DNA from: Lachnospiraceae bacterium AD3010 | GTDB taxonomy: Bacteria; Bacillota; Clostridia; Lachnospirales; Lachnospiraceae | Assembly: GCA_000622025.1 (NCBI GenBank) | Contig: JHWU01000019.1 | Location: forward strand, 1-64,000 | DNA: 64,000 nt | Direction: 5' to 3' | Shown: in pieces, positions 45,801 to 53,115 of the stretch | How the letters are laid out: every line of letters begins with the position of its first letter | Position numbering within the stretch: the first letter of the stretch is position 1 | Program-made: the position numbers and the translations under genes | Notes under the pieces: model-generated | The model's database searches: none | What the model was told of the DNA's origin: nothing | The model's input: only the letters and a program-made list of their open reading frames with translations

Positions 45801-46750
45801 AGATCTCGGTACCCTTTAAGATAGTGAAGGACCAGCTGAATATCTCCAAGTGTAAGATAGAGGGGCTGGAACCTCAGGAATATAAAGAGGGCGAGGGAAA
45901 GGCTCTGACTAGTATTTACGGTGATATTAAGAATAATATGATCGTCAAGTACTACGTGTCAGAGACCAAGCACTATGTTACCCTGACGGAGGGTATAGAC
46001 TATACCGTCGGTTCTATTGAGGGGAATAATACTAAGGGGAAGAAGCTTACGGTGATGGTTACCGGTATAGGGACCTTCAAGAATACGGTTAAGCCGAAGT
46101 TCAAGGTACAAAAAGCAAAAGATAAAAAGCCGATAAGCGACCGTACCATATCCGTGAATCTGAAGTTTGAGGATGGGGGAAGGACCGTAAGCTGGAATGA
46201 AGAGGAACATTTAGGGGAGCTCCCCGAACTCAATTATACCGGAAAGAAGCTGAAGCCGGAGATAGTATCCATCTATGATGCGGGCACCGGAAAGCTGCTG
46301 GAGCCCGGCATTGATTACAAGGCGAAGATCAAATACAAAAAGAATAAGACCGCCGGAATGGCGAAGATCATTATAAAGGCCGCGAAGGGCGGGCCATATT
46401 CCGGTAAGGTCACCCGGTACTTTTTGATAAAACCTATGCATGTTACCACGGATGCTGTGGTGAAATTCCCCAAGAGCTCATATAAGTACACGGGGAAGCC
46501 GATAAAGGCAATCCCGAAGGTGACACTCTACGGGAAGAGGTTGAAAAAGGGCGATATTTACGTGGATTACACCAATAATACCGGTTCCTCCTCGGGAACG
46601 GCAACCGCTCAGGGAGTTGTATTCGGAAAGGGACGCTACACCGGCTACATGGGCTACGGAAACTTCTCCATAGGACCGGGTTCGTCAACTACAACTACCA
46701 GCAGAACCTCATCCAGCAGCTCCACGACCAGCAGCAGTAGCACAAGGTAG
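42851..46750 (+). CDS. Very large secreted papain-family (C1) peptidase with Ig-like repeats
   Basis: A 1299-aa protein. Signal peptide (ISIILMASLILSSVSGSVFA), then ~280 residues of acidic low complexity with EQEEQQPG repeats (~95-125) and VSENE/VSENA repeats (~220-260). A C1 peptidase-like domain follows: catalytic Cys355 in NRLCWAYTAAALAD and His594 in RTDHTVALVGWDD, with WNIG and YFWISYDD after it. Residues ~640-900 are a beta-rich region; ~900-1280 contain YTGK-type Ig-like repeats (LNYTGKKLKPEI..., YKYTGKPIKAIP...). A Ser/Thr tail closes it, without a sortase motif. Bases ~43980-44780, covering most of the peptidase domain, are clearly more AT-rich than the flanks, suggesting a swapped domain. 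Confidence 0.82.
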   Translation: MKKRFRKISIILMASLILSSVSGSVFAEPPSDGMDEAILSSLSLDEIDGSDGESIDNFEEEAGVDGYENEEQEEEDIDGAPREEQGDAEQEEQQPGTEQEEQQPGSEQEEQQPGTEQEEQQPEQGEGQQDGQSDDQIQEEEGSVDSNNNISDEDSESDNEIDEQAESGEIQGEENSGIQEGEEGSTSANNIEETALSENSVEETVSDNIIPGEDTDLTLSGNEVSGNEVSENSISENEVSENAVSENEVSENEVSENEIKDSVSKNEAEEETEEEPQYYGGNIDMFMDFESDTVEEISEASDARLASLASSGEAGLSSLESEKSQYYVPYEKYIGNISNNMEGISENSANDNRLCWAYTAAALADINLVKKGYKGKDEHVDPIQIAQATYNKYRYDSYGETWKMTSETPYFDEDKLTEESGSHTNRYWDHTGFIKSTSNIRSSSDNKYHDDDYELIDVTKTEELKTASGNLLFATFNFERWASPYLVGGDSNSDGNDSIDSSDDDGHLNFEADTSGVGAQLQNAYWVPSTDIEAIKAMIVDHGAVGIQMNRKANGPNKTKLSGLVSGNEHIHRTDEHRSWYQFIPIYNGYRTDHTVALVGWDDSVGKDCFKKWNIGDRKNIEPSRTGAFLALSPTVKGCKDKDYTYDYFWISYDDAAFKAYNSKYRYAVAYDFAENDTSDYSYGYDGSNYFNSFSTKKVYGIFKSGHSGKTGSGNVEVLKSIGVGVQDAGRYRLTIYSGYDPTGKRYLNQYEVLTQQIELSYPGYHTVELDEPILFYKNDTISVCFEKVDSTDFHMLVDGFYDPKRDNYTSKSTSGERVKGCSIASENGVLFSSFTNGTRVGAESFFMSVSGNNNGSVVQGSVIPYSGSSSKYMGITPRMRLYTSDIKVPKNIDQTMLDVKLKKYIWTHTGKAITPMPEVLVDFSMTQDGIPHDRGHREYPEALVMYNKIGDVESHYNYVGVNNKDTGIAAVIVRGKGDIFSGEISVPFKIVKDQLNISKCKIEGLEPQEYKEGEGKALTSIYGDIKNNMIVKYYVSETKHYVTLTEGIDYTVGSIEGNNTKGKKLTVMVTGIGTFKNTVKPKFKVQKAKDKKPISDRTISVNLKFEDGGRTVSWNEEEHLGELPELNYTGKKLKPEIVSIYDAGTGKLLEPGIDYKAKIKYKKNKTAGMAKIIIKAAKGGPYSGKVTRYFLIKPMHVTTDAVVKFPKSSYKYTGKPIKAIPKVTLYGKRLKKGDIYVDYTNNTGSSSGTATAQGVVFGKGRYTGYMGYGNFSIGPGSSTTTTSRTSSSSSTTSSSSTR

Positions 46751-46765
46751 AGAAAAAGCATAGAA

Positions 46766-46796
46766 AAGGGCATCCTGAGGGGTGCTCTTTTTTGTC
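46766..46796 (+). terminator. Probable terminator after the secreted peptidase gene
   Basis: An imperfect GC stem (AGGGCATCC / GGGGTGCTC) followed by TTTTTT, 15 bp past the stop. Confidence 0.6.
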
Positions 46797-46833
46797 GGGC
46801 ACTGGACGTCCCTCTATTCTGAGCCATCACCCT

Positions 46834-46881
46834 GTCATCCTGAGCCATCACCCTGTCATCCTGAGCGAAGCGAAGGATCTT
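46834..46881. repeat. REP-like repeat, one partial and one full copy
   Basis: GTCATCCTGAGC starts at 46834 and 46854; the second continues to GAAGGATCTT. The gap to 47089 otherwise holds AT-rich sequence and the leader of the next small gene. Confidence 0.88.
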
Positions 46882-47089
46882 TCTCATAGCATTTCCACAA
46901 ATTGCTCTAGGGACATTTAAGTGTAAATAACACTAAGAACGATTTAGCACTTTAAATTGTCATAGAGTAGTGATATTATCTTTTATCGGTGGTGCGAAAG
47001 GGTATTTCTGTGAGGGTAGGCAGATCCGTGCGCACGCATAATATCGGGCAGACGGAGACTTAAAGTCTGCCGGGAAAGGGGGGAAACGA

Positions 47090-47299
47090 ATGACGAAGGA
47101 CAGAGAAAAGCTGTTGCTATTGAGAGAGAAATGCTTCGCTGTGGAACAGGGTATGGAAAACGGCGAGGAGTTCTCCTTTGCAGCGGGTGATCTTTACAGG
47201 GAGTACATAGATCACAGACTGCATCCGGTCTATCAGTCAACCATCAGGCAGATTCTTCAAAACACTTCTTTTTCATCCGAATTCGAGGCCGTTCCATAA
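47090..47299 (+). CDS. Small hypothetical protein
   Basis: A 69-aa soluble protein; family not recognised. A strong purine-rich Shine-Dalgarno (AAAGGGGGGAAA) precedes the ATG. Upstream, a 7-bp hairpin (GGCAGAC / GTCTGCC, 47052-47076) sits in what would be the 5' leader. The predicted protein is helical and charged (REKLLLLREKCFAVEQGMENGEE). It lies 32 bp before the exonuclease gene, which seems to have its own promoter. Confidence 0.5.
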   Translation: MTKDREKLLLLREKCFAVEQGMENGEEFSFAAGDLYREYIDHRLHPVYQSTIRQILQNTSFSSEFEAVP

Positions 47300-47313
47300 A
47301 AAATTCCCGGTAA

Positions 47314-47324
47314 TGTGATATAAT
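47314..47324 (+). promoter_or_regulatory. Extended -10 promoter placed 7 bp before the exonuclease start codon
   Basis: TGTGATATAAT, with TATAAT at 47319-47324 and exactly 7 bp to the ATG. This is the same layout as before the GH18 gene. No -35 is evident. Confidence 0.55.
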
Positions 47325-47331
47325 CAGGCAC

Positions 47332-48318
47332 ATGAAGGTTTATATCGTACTGGATCTGGAATGGAACCAGGGTACTCCCAAAACTGAAAGAAGTGACCTT
47401 CCCTTTGAGGTCATTGAGATAGGTGCCGTGAAATTAAATCAGGATAAGGAGATCATAGGACGTTTTGAGAGCCTTATCTGTCCCGTGGTGTATAAGAGGA
47501 TCTTCTATATGACCGCGAGGGTGACAAACATTACCATGGAGGAATTAAAAAAAGCTGACGGTTTCCCGGAGGTATTAAAGAGGTTTTTGAAATGGTGCGG
47601 AGATGATTTTATTTTCTGTACCTGGGGCAGCATGGATCTGACGGAGATTCGGAGAAATTCAGATTTCCATGGTCTGGACCCCATAGCGGAGGGACCGCTT
47701 CATTACCTCGATATTCAGAAGCTTTATTCCCTGGAGCTGGATGACGGAAAGAGCAGAAGATCGCTGGAGAAGGCGGTGGATGCTCTGGATATAGAGAAAA
47801 ATGATGATTTTCACAGGGCTGACAGCGATGCTTACTATACAGCGGAGATCTTCAGAAGATTAAAGAAAAGGGAGCTGGAGGTATACGAATCCTTTGATGT
47901 CTACAGTCTTCCCCAAAGTCCCGAAAAAGAAGTTCATGTAACCTTCCCAACCTATTCAAAATATATTTCAAGAGGCTTTCCCGAGAGAAAGGATGTTCTG
48001 AAAGACAAAGAGGCACGGTCTTTACGGTGCTTTTACTGTAATGAAAAGACTTCGGTTTTTATCCCCTGGATTTCCGTAAACGGAAAGCAGTACTTTGCAA
48101 TGGGCAAGTGTCCGGAGCATGGGAAAATGAGGGGACATCTGCGTATCAGAAAGCACTCGGACGGCAGTGTTTACGGTATGAAGACCATACGGCCAGCGAA
48201 GAGCGGAGACGAGGGTGACCTGAGGCAGAAGGAGAAAACCGCAAGGGAACAGGAAAGAAAGTATCTTAATATGCTTAGGAATTCTCAGAAATCAAAGTCA
48301 TCAAATTCAGAGAAATAG
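47332..48318 (+). CDS. DEDDh 3'-5' exonuclease (ERI1/KapD-like)
   Basis: A 328-aa protein. Exonuclease motif I is VLDLEWN (Asp8, Glu10); motif II lies near WCGDDFIFCTWGSMDL; motif III is HRADSDAYYTAEIF with the DEDDh His and Asp. The C-terminal ~110 residues hold a Cys/His cluster (CFYCNEKTSVF...GKCPEHGKMRGH), likely a zinc ribbon, and a Lys-rich tail. ERI1-like bacterial proteins trim RNA or DNA 3' ends; the substrate here is unknown. The 3' end overlaps convergent dacA by 34 bp. Confidence 0.85.
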   Translation: MKVYIVLDLEWNQGTPKTERSDLPFEVIEIGAVKLNQDKEIIGRFESLICPVVYKRIFYMTARVTNITMEELKKADGFPEVLKRFLKWCGDDFIFCTWGSMDLTEIRRNSDFHGLDPIAEGPLHYLDIQKLYSLELDDGKSRRSLEKAVDALDIEKNDDFHRADSDAYYTAEIFRRLKKRELEVYESFDVYSLPQSPEKEVHVTFPTYSKYISRGFPERKDVLKDKEARSLRCFYCNEKTSVFIPWISVNGKQYFAMGKCPEHGKMRGHLRIRKHSDGSVYGMKTIRPAKSGDEGDLRQKEKTAREQERKYLNMLRNSQKSKSSNSEK

Positions 48319-49763
48319 CGGCGGTTTCTCTTCCTTATCCTTCTTCTCCTTCTCTGTGCGGAGAAGAAGTAATTCTTTATGAAAAGAATGATGAGAAGTA
48401 TTATAAGGATCGCTCCCGCGACTATCCCTGCTGCGATCAGAACCTTTTTTATATCAAGGAATACCACACCATTATTGCTGAAGCCGGGTATGCCGTCTTT
48501 ACTTACTTCTTCCACCTCTTCTTCAGACACGGTTTCCCCGAAAATGTAGGTCTTTACATTGGAATCGGAGAGCAAAAGATCGGTTTCTCCCACATATATA
48601 TCCCCGAAGGTATAGGTTACCCTTCCAAGGGAATTCTCATTTTTATCATCATAGTTTACTTCACTGTTAAGATCCTCAAATGAGGCGGTCTTCGGTATCA
48701 CCACGTAGCCGTCAGTGGAAAGGCTCACCAGAGTCTTCGTATTTCCGAATATACCGTTGTCCGTATTGAAGAAGTCGGAATTGTCGAGATTGTATTTTGT
48801 TTCATTCTCTGCGATGTTCAGCCTTTCAAAGTTCTGGAAGCCGTATTCGAAGAGATTGTAGGTGTCGGTGTACTGATAGGGAGGTTCGGCCTTCATTACA
48901 ACGCAGATCAGGTTCAGACCGTCCTTTTCCGCACAGGTTACAAGGGTTTCCCTTGCCACATTGGTGTATCCGGTCTTGCCCCAGGTGGTGTAGTCATAGG
49001 AACGGGAATTGCCGGGGTACATCTTATTATGATTGGTCATGGTAAAGGAATCGGGCTGGGTGCTGGTCGCAACCACGTCATAGATCCTTGTGCCGGCTAT
49101 GCGCCGCAGGGTTTCGTTTTTATTGAATTCCTGGGCGATCAGGGCGAGATCATGGGCGGTTGTCAGATGCTCCTCATCCGGAAGACCGTTGGGATTGACA
49201 AAATTCGTGTTAGTGCAGCCAAGCTCCCTTGCACGCTCGTTCATAAGCTTCGAGAACTCTTCCACGCTGCCGGAGATATGCTCTGCTATCGCCACCGCTA
49301 CTTCGTTTGCGGAGGCCAGCATAACGCAGTAGATCGCTTCCTCCATGGTTATTTCCTGACCCACATCCATTCCCACATTGGAGGAGCCGCGGTCAATGCC
49401 GAATACCGCATTATTGGAGAAGCCGACCATTTCGTCCATGGAACAGTTTTCTGCTGCCAGAAGGCAGGTCATGATCTTTGTGGTGCTGGCGGGATAGCGC
49501 GGGGTATCTATGTTTTTAGCATATAATATGATACCGTTATCAGCTTCCATCAGAATAGCACTTTCGGAGCCGGTCTCAGGACCCTGTGGCCAGCCGGGGA
49601 TCTCGTTTGAGGAGATGGGGAGTGCCATACGCGCAGCGTTGATATCGTCCCGGGTAACCTCATCGGCGTAAGCCACACGCGAAAAAGGCAGCAGTGCTGC
49701 CGTCAGCGTCAGAACGAAGGCTGTGAAAATTGTGGCTGTTTTTTTCAATAATCTATATAACAT
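48285..49763 (-). CDS. D-alanyl-D-alanine carboxypeptidase (S11, DacA-like)
   Basis: A 492-aa penicillin-binding protein that trims the terminal D-Ala of peptidoglycan stems. Signal peptide (TIFTAFVLTLTAALLPFSRVAYA), then the S11 motifs: SxxK in PASTTKIMT, SxN in LASANEVAV, and KTG in TTWGKTGYT. The C-terminal ~200 residues include a beta domain, a membrane helix (VLIAAGIVAGAILIILLIILFI) and a very basic cytoplasmic tail (QRRRRRIRKRNRR). The C-terminal anchor is a full helix rather than the amphipathic helix of DacA. Confidence 0.93.
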   Translation of the reverse strand: MLYRLLKKTATIFTAFVLTLTAALLPFSRVAYADEVTRDDINAARMALPISSNEIPGWPQGPETGSESAILMEADNGIILYAKNIDTPRYPASTTKIMTCLLAAENCSMDEMVGFSNNAVFGIDRGSSNVGMDVGQEITMEEAIYCVMLASANEVAVAIAEHISGSVEEFSKLMNERARELGCTNTNFVNPNGLPDEEHLTTAHDLALIAQEFNKNETLRRIAGTRIYDVVATSTQPDSFTMTNHNKMYPGNSRSYDYTTWGKTGYTNVARETLVTCAEKDGLNLICVVMKAEPPYQYTDTYNLFEYGFQNFERLNIAENETKYNLDNSDFFNTDNGIFGNTKTLVSLSTDGYVVIPKTASFEDLNSEVNYDDKNENSLGRVTYTFGDIYVGETDLLLSDSNVKTYIFGETVSEEEVEEVSKDGIPGFSNNGVVFLDIKKVLIAAGIVAGAILIILLIILFIKNYFFSAQRRRRRIRKRNRRYFSEFDDFDF

Positions 49764-49813
49764 GATCTGATCGTTAAAAGTACTGGAATGACAACGTAAC
49801 CATTACTCTCAGA

Positions 49814-49842
49814 ATGACAATACAACCACATTATTATATAAT
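49814..49842 (+). promoter_or_regulatory. Probable promoter of trmB, -35 within a repeat remnant
   Basis: ATGACA (49814-49819), 17-bp spacer, TATAAT (49837-49842). The -35 falls in TCTCAGAATGACAA, which is the end of a degenerate REP-like repeat. Confidence 0.55.
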
Positions 49843-49878
49843 GCAATACATAATACATGCAAATTTATACGAGGTTTT

Positions 49879-50538
49879 ATGAGACTTAGAAATATCCCCT
49901 GGGCCAGAGAAGCGGTCGCTGCAGACAGCCGCTGCTTTGACAGCCCGGATAATACAAAGGGCTGCTGGCACAGGATATTCGGCCGGAAGGCTCCGCTTAT
50001 CACTGAAGTAGGAATGGGAAAGGGAAGATTTATCGTCGAAATGGCGTTAAAGCATCCCGAGATCGATTTCGTGGGAATAGAGAGATATGAAAGCGTTATG
50101 GTAAAGGCGCTTTCAAAGCTTGACCGGCGTGCGGCAGAAGGGGAGCCGGTCCCGGAAAATCTGAGGTTTCTGCGTATGGATGCGGCTGATATGCCGGACT
50201 TCTTTGAAAAAGATGAGATAGACAGGATCTATCTTAATTTTTCCGATCCCTGGCCAAAGATAAGGCATGCGAAAAGGCGGCTGGTGTCGGGCCGTTTTCT
50301 GTCGGTTTTTGAGCGTGTTCTGAAAAAAGAGGGCACCATAGAATTCAAGACTGATAACAGGGAGCTTTTTGATTTCGGCCTTTCGGAGATCGGACCCGCC
50401 GGATGGGAATTACTGTACTCCACTTACGACCTTCATTCCGACACCGAGGCAATGAAGGACAATGTTATGACCGAGTATGAGGAGAAGTTTTCAAAAAAAG
50501 GCAACAGAATCTGCAAATTCATCATACGTAAAAAATAA
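49879..50538 (+). CDS. trmB: tRNA (guanine-N7-)-methyltransferase
   Basis: Methylates G46 in tRNA variable loops (219 aa). The SAM-binding motif is ITEVGMGKGRFIVEMA, followed by FVGIERYESVMVKAL, the catalytic region IYLNFSDPWPKIRHAKRRLV and the C-terminal VMTEYEEKFSKKGNRI. The ATG is preceded by CGAGG. Confidence 0.97.
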   Translation: MRLRNIPWAREAVAADSRCFDSPDNTKGCWHRIFGRKAPLITEVGMGKGRFIVEMALKHPEIDFVGIERYESVMVKALSKLDRRAAEGEPVPENLRFLRMDAADMPDFFEKDEIDRIYLNFSDPWPKIRHAKRRLVSGRFLSVFERVLKKEGTIEFKTDNRELFDFGLSEIGPAGWELLYSTYDLHSDTEAMKDNVMTEYEEKFSKKGNRICKFIIRKK

Positions 50539-50540
50539 TG

Positions 50541-50569
50541 TTGACAGGACAATAATAATTGCGTACAAT
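50541..50569 (+). promoter_or_regulatory. Sigma-A promoter of trxA
   Basis: TTGACA (50541-50546), 17-bp spacer, TACAAT (50564-50569). The leader of about 55 nt holds a short inverted repeat (GGTGAAG ... CTTCACC) before AGGAGG. Confidence 0.82.
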
Positions 50570-50632
50570 GTAATTGTGAAAAATAAAAACTAGGTGAAGG
50601 ACACGGTCTTCACCACAAAAAGGAGGTCATAT

Positions 50633-50947
50633 ATGGTAAAGAAAGTTACGGATGATGTTTTCAAGAGCGAAGTGCTGGAAGCAAAGGAGCCTGTGCTTGT
50701 AGACTTTAATGCGACCTGGTGCGGCCCCTGCAAGATGATGGCACCCATATTTGATGAGCTGTCAGAGGAATATCAGAATGTGAAGTTCATAAGCTGTGAT
50801 GTTGATGAGTGCCCCGAAACCGCCAGAGAATACGGCATAATGTCCATACCCACAATGATGATGTTCAAGAACGGCGAGCCCTCCGATCCTGTTATCGGAG
50901 CACAGCCGAAGAAGAATCTTACGGATCTTATCGGGAAGTTCGTTTAA
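50633..50947 (+). CDS. trxA: Thioredoxin
   Basis: A 104-aa cytosolic disulfide reductase. The active site is WCGPC (29-33), followed by the cis-Pro in IMSIPTMMMFKNGE. The start at 50633 is set by AGGAGG 7 bp upstream and by family length; a longer frame to 50594 is not supported. The 3' end overlaps the convergent acyltransferase gene by 20 bp. Confidence 0.96.
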   Translation: MVKKVTDDVFKSEVLEAKEPVLVDFNATWCGPCKMMAPIFDELSEEYQNVKFISCDVDECPETAREYGIMSIPTMMMFKNGEPSDPVIGAQPKKNLTDLIGKFV

Positions 50948-52028
50948 GGAAGAGTTTTTTTCCCCTGTTTATTAGCTCGATAAGGACGATCTCGCCGCAG
51001 AGGGTAAAAAGAAGCACCAGCAGCATAAAGATGCAGTGTTTGAGGTTTCCCTCCGGAAGATATTTTGTAAAATGGAATCCGCCTATTTCTGCGCAGAGCA
51101 GTACGTAGAAATTGAGATGGGTCACCATAATGATGAGCGAATTTTTTCCAAAATACGAAAGCAGCCTGAGAGGGGGCAGAGCAGCTGCTCCCTCAAATGC
51201 TTTACAGAGAAGGATCAGGCCGAAGGAGCCTGACAGAGCCGCTATGTAATAAAAGAGCACATTATTAAATATGAGGAAATGGAGGTCGGTCACTCCGTTC
51301 AGACTGCTTATCACTGCGGCAAGTCCCAGAAGATCGACACCGATAAAGATATCGGCGGGAAGGGTAAGCCGCCCGAAAAGTCCCGGTCCAAGAGTCGCCG
51401 GTCTGTCCCAGAGCTTGGAAATATAGTATCCTGCAGCAACGAAGGATGCACAGATCGGGATCCTGAGAAGCATTACTGCGATCAGGTGGAAAACGGAAAA
51501 AACAGTTTCGGTGCCGTGGATGGCATTGGCCTTTTCAAGGTAAATGTTCAGTATCATAGCCGCGGCAGCAAGGATCACGGTAATGACTGCCGGGATCTTT
51601 TTTTTCTTAAGGAGCAGGATAAAGAGGAGCTCGGCTCCGAAAATCGCAGGCAGGAACCACATCACGGAAAAGCCGTAGAGAGTCAGGGTCTGTACTATAT
51701 CAGAAATGATGGTGGGCAGGCCGCCGTCTCTTCCGGTCAGCAGGTAGTAGACAATATAGATAAGTATCCCGGCTAAGGAGTACAGATAATAAGGAAGCAT
51801 CATCCTCCGTGCCTTTGCTCTTACAAGAGTTCCCATATCCCGGGTCTCTTCTTTTTTAAGGTATATCAGGAGTCCGGATATTATAAAGAAAAGCGGCATA
51901 TGAAAGGAAACTATAAAGATGCGTCCGGCCTCCGAAAGATATGAAATATGCGCCAGTATCACAAGGATAATGCCGATACCCCTGGCGAAGTCAATATAAT
52001 TTAGCCGCGTGCTTCCTGAAGGATTCAT
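50928..52028 (-). CDS. Acyltransferase family 3 membrane protein
   Basis: A 366-aa protein with about ten membrane helices. The N-terminus has the family hallmark YIDFARGIGIILVILAHISY (catalytic His in LAHIS) and MPLFFIISGLLIY, then KARRMMLPYYLYS. It probably transfers an acyl group to a wall or surface polysaccharide; no partner gene lies nearby to narrow this. It overlaps the 3' end of trxA. Confidence 0.9.
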   Translation of the reverse strand: MNPSGSTRLNYIDFARGIGIILVILAHISYLSEAGRIFIVSFHMPLFFIISGLLIYLKKEETRDMGTLVRAKARRMMLPYYLYSLAGILIYIVYYLLTGRDGGLPTIISDIVQTLTLYGFSVMWFLPAIFGAELLFILLLKKKKIPAVITVILAAAAMILNIYLEKANAIHGTETVFSVFHLIAVMLLRIPICASFVAAGYYISKLWDRPATLGPGLFGRLTLPADIFIGVDLLGLAAVISSLNGVTDLHFLIFNNVLFYYIAALSGSFGLILLCKAFEGAAALPPLRLLSYFGKNSLIIMVTHLNFYVLLCAEIGGFHFTKYLPEGNLKHCIFMLLVLLFTLCGEIVLIELINRGKKLFLKRTSR

Positions 52029-52071
52029 GCACCTATTGTATCTAAAAATTCAATTATTTGCTACAGTTTCC

Positions 52072-52101
52072 TTGACAAAGAGTATTTCTGTATTGTAGAA
52101 T
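52072..52101 (+). promoter_or_regulatory. Promoter of the rplM-rpsI operon
   Basis: TTGACA (52072-52077), 18-bp spacer, TAGAAT (52096-52101), giving a leader of about 110 nt before rplM. Confidence 0.78.
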
Positions 52102-52107
52102 TGTTTG

Positions 52108-52218
52108 CGCTGCGGACCACAGCCCCGGTCTGCACGGAAACTTTTTTTTGAATTGAAAATACAGGAGACACCGCCGGTTGATGAATCTTAAAGGCGGCGC
52201 GGATTCGGAGGATTTGCA
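52108..52218 (+). promoter_or_regulatory. Structured rplM 5' leader, probably an L13 autoregulatory element
   Basis: Two stems are visible: GCGGACC/GGTCTGC (52112-52133) and CCGCC/GGCGG (52171-52197), with GAATC/GATTC as an alternative pairing that reaches the Shine-Dalgarno (GGAGGA, 52207-52212). Leaders at this place in Firmicutes are bound by L13 to repress the operon; assignment here is by position and structure only. Confidence 0.5.
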
Positions 52219-52647
52219 ATGGATACATATATGGCAAGCGCCTCTAATATCGACAGAAAATGGTATGTGGTCGATGCAGAGGGACAGACACTCGGACGTC
52301 TTGCTTCCAGGGTTGCTATCGTGCTTCGCGGAAAGCATAAGCCCATATACACACCCTTCCTTGATACCGGAGACAATGTGATCATCGTAAACGCTTCAAA
52401 GATCAAGGTTACGGGAAAGAAGCTGGACAATAAGATCTACAAGAGACATTCTGATTATGTGGGTGGATTAAAGACCCAGACTCTTCGTCAGAAGCTCGCA
52501 AAGAAGCCTGAAGAGGTATTTGAACTCGCTGTTAAGGGAATGCTTCCCAAGGGACCTTTAGGTCGCCAGATGTTTAAGAAGCTTCACGTTTACGCAGGTC
52601 CTGAGCACGATCATGCAGCTCAGAAGCCTGAGGAACTGAAATTCTGA
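52219..52647 (+). CDS. rplM: Ribosomal protein L13
   Basis: A 142-aa 50S protein: [49 protein letters not shown] is unmistakable, as is [32 protein letters not shown]. It lies 15 bp before rpsI in the usual pair. Confidence 0.99.
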   Translation: MDTYMASASNIDRKWYVVDAEGQTLGRLASRVAIVLRGKHKPIYTPFLDTGDNVIIVNASKIKVTGKKLDNKIYKRHSDYVGGLKTQTLRQKLAKKPEEVFELAVKGMLPKGPLGRQMFKKLHVYAGPEHDHAAQKPEELKF

Positions 52648-52662
52648 TAAGGAGGGAAAGCA

Positions 52663-53061
52663 ATGGCTAAGACAGTTAATCAGTACTATGGCACAGGCAG
52701 AAGGAAGAGCTCCGTAGCCAGAGTATATCTCGTACCCGGCAAGGGAGAGATAACCATAAATAAGAGAAGCATCGACGACTATTTCGGACTTGAGACACTG
52801 AAGGTTATAGTCCGTCAGCCTCTTGTAGCTACCGATACAGTAGATAAGTATGATGTTAAGGTAAATGTATTCGGCGGCGGCTATACAGGACAGGCAGGAG
52901 CGATCCGTCACGGTATTTCCAGAGCACTTCTGGAGGTGGACAGTGAGTACAGAGCTACCCTCAAAAAGGAAGGCTTCCTCACAAGAGATCCCAGAATGAA
53001 GGAAAGAAAGAAGTACGGCTTAAAGGCAGCCCGCCGTGCACCGCAGTTCTCTAAGAGATAA
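52663..53061 (+). CDS. rpsI: Ribosomal protein S9
   Basis: A 132-aa 30S protein with [28 protein letters not shown] and the conserved C-terminus [24 protein letters not shown]. The last five residues plus stop (QFSKR-stop) coincide with the attachment site of the downstream integrative element, which leaves the protein intact. Confidence 0.99.
   Translation: MAKTVNQYYGTGRRKSSVARVYLVPGKGEITINKRSIDDYFGLETLKVIVRQPLVATDTVDKYDVKVNVFGGGYTGQAGAIRHGISRALLEVDSEYRATLKKEGFLTRDPRMKERKKYGLKAARRAPQFSKR
53044..53061 (+). repeat. Left attachment site (attL) in the last codons of rpsI
   Basis: CAGTTCTCTAAGAGATAA, encoding QFSKR-stop of S9. The right copy differs at two third-codon positions only. Confidence 0.85.
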
Positions 53062-53078
53062 TTATCAAAGAGAATACG

Positions 53079-53115
53079 AACCCCAAGAATTCAACATTCT
53101 TGGGGTTCTTTTTTA
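53079..53115. terminator. Terminator just inside the left end of the element
   Basis: A perfect 12-bp stem (AACCCCAAGAAT / ATTCTTGGGGTT) with loop TCAAC and a T run. It would end rpsI transcription; with the A-rich other side it may also serve the convergent integrase gene. Confidence 0.88.
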
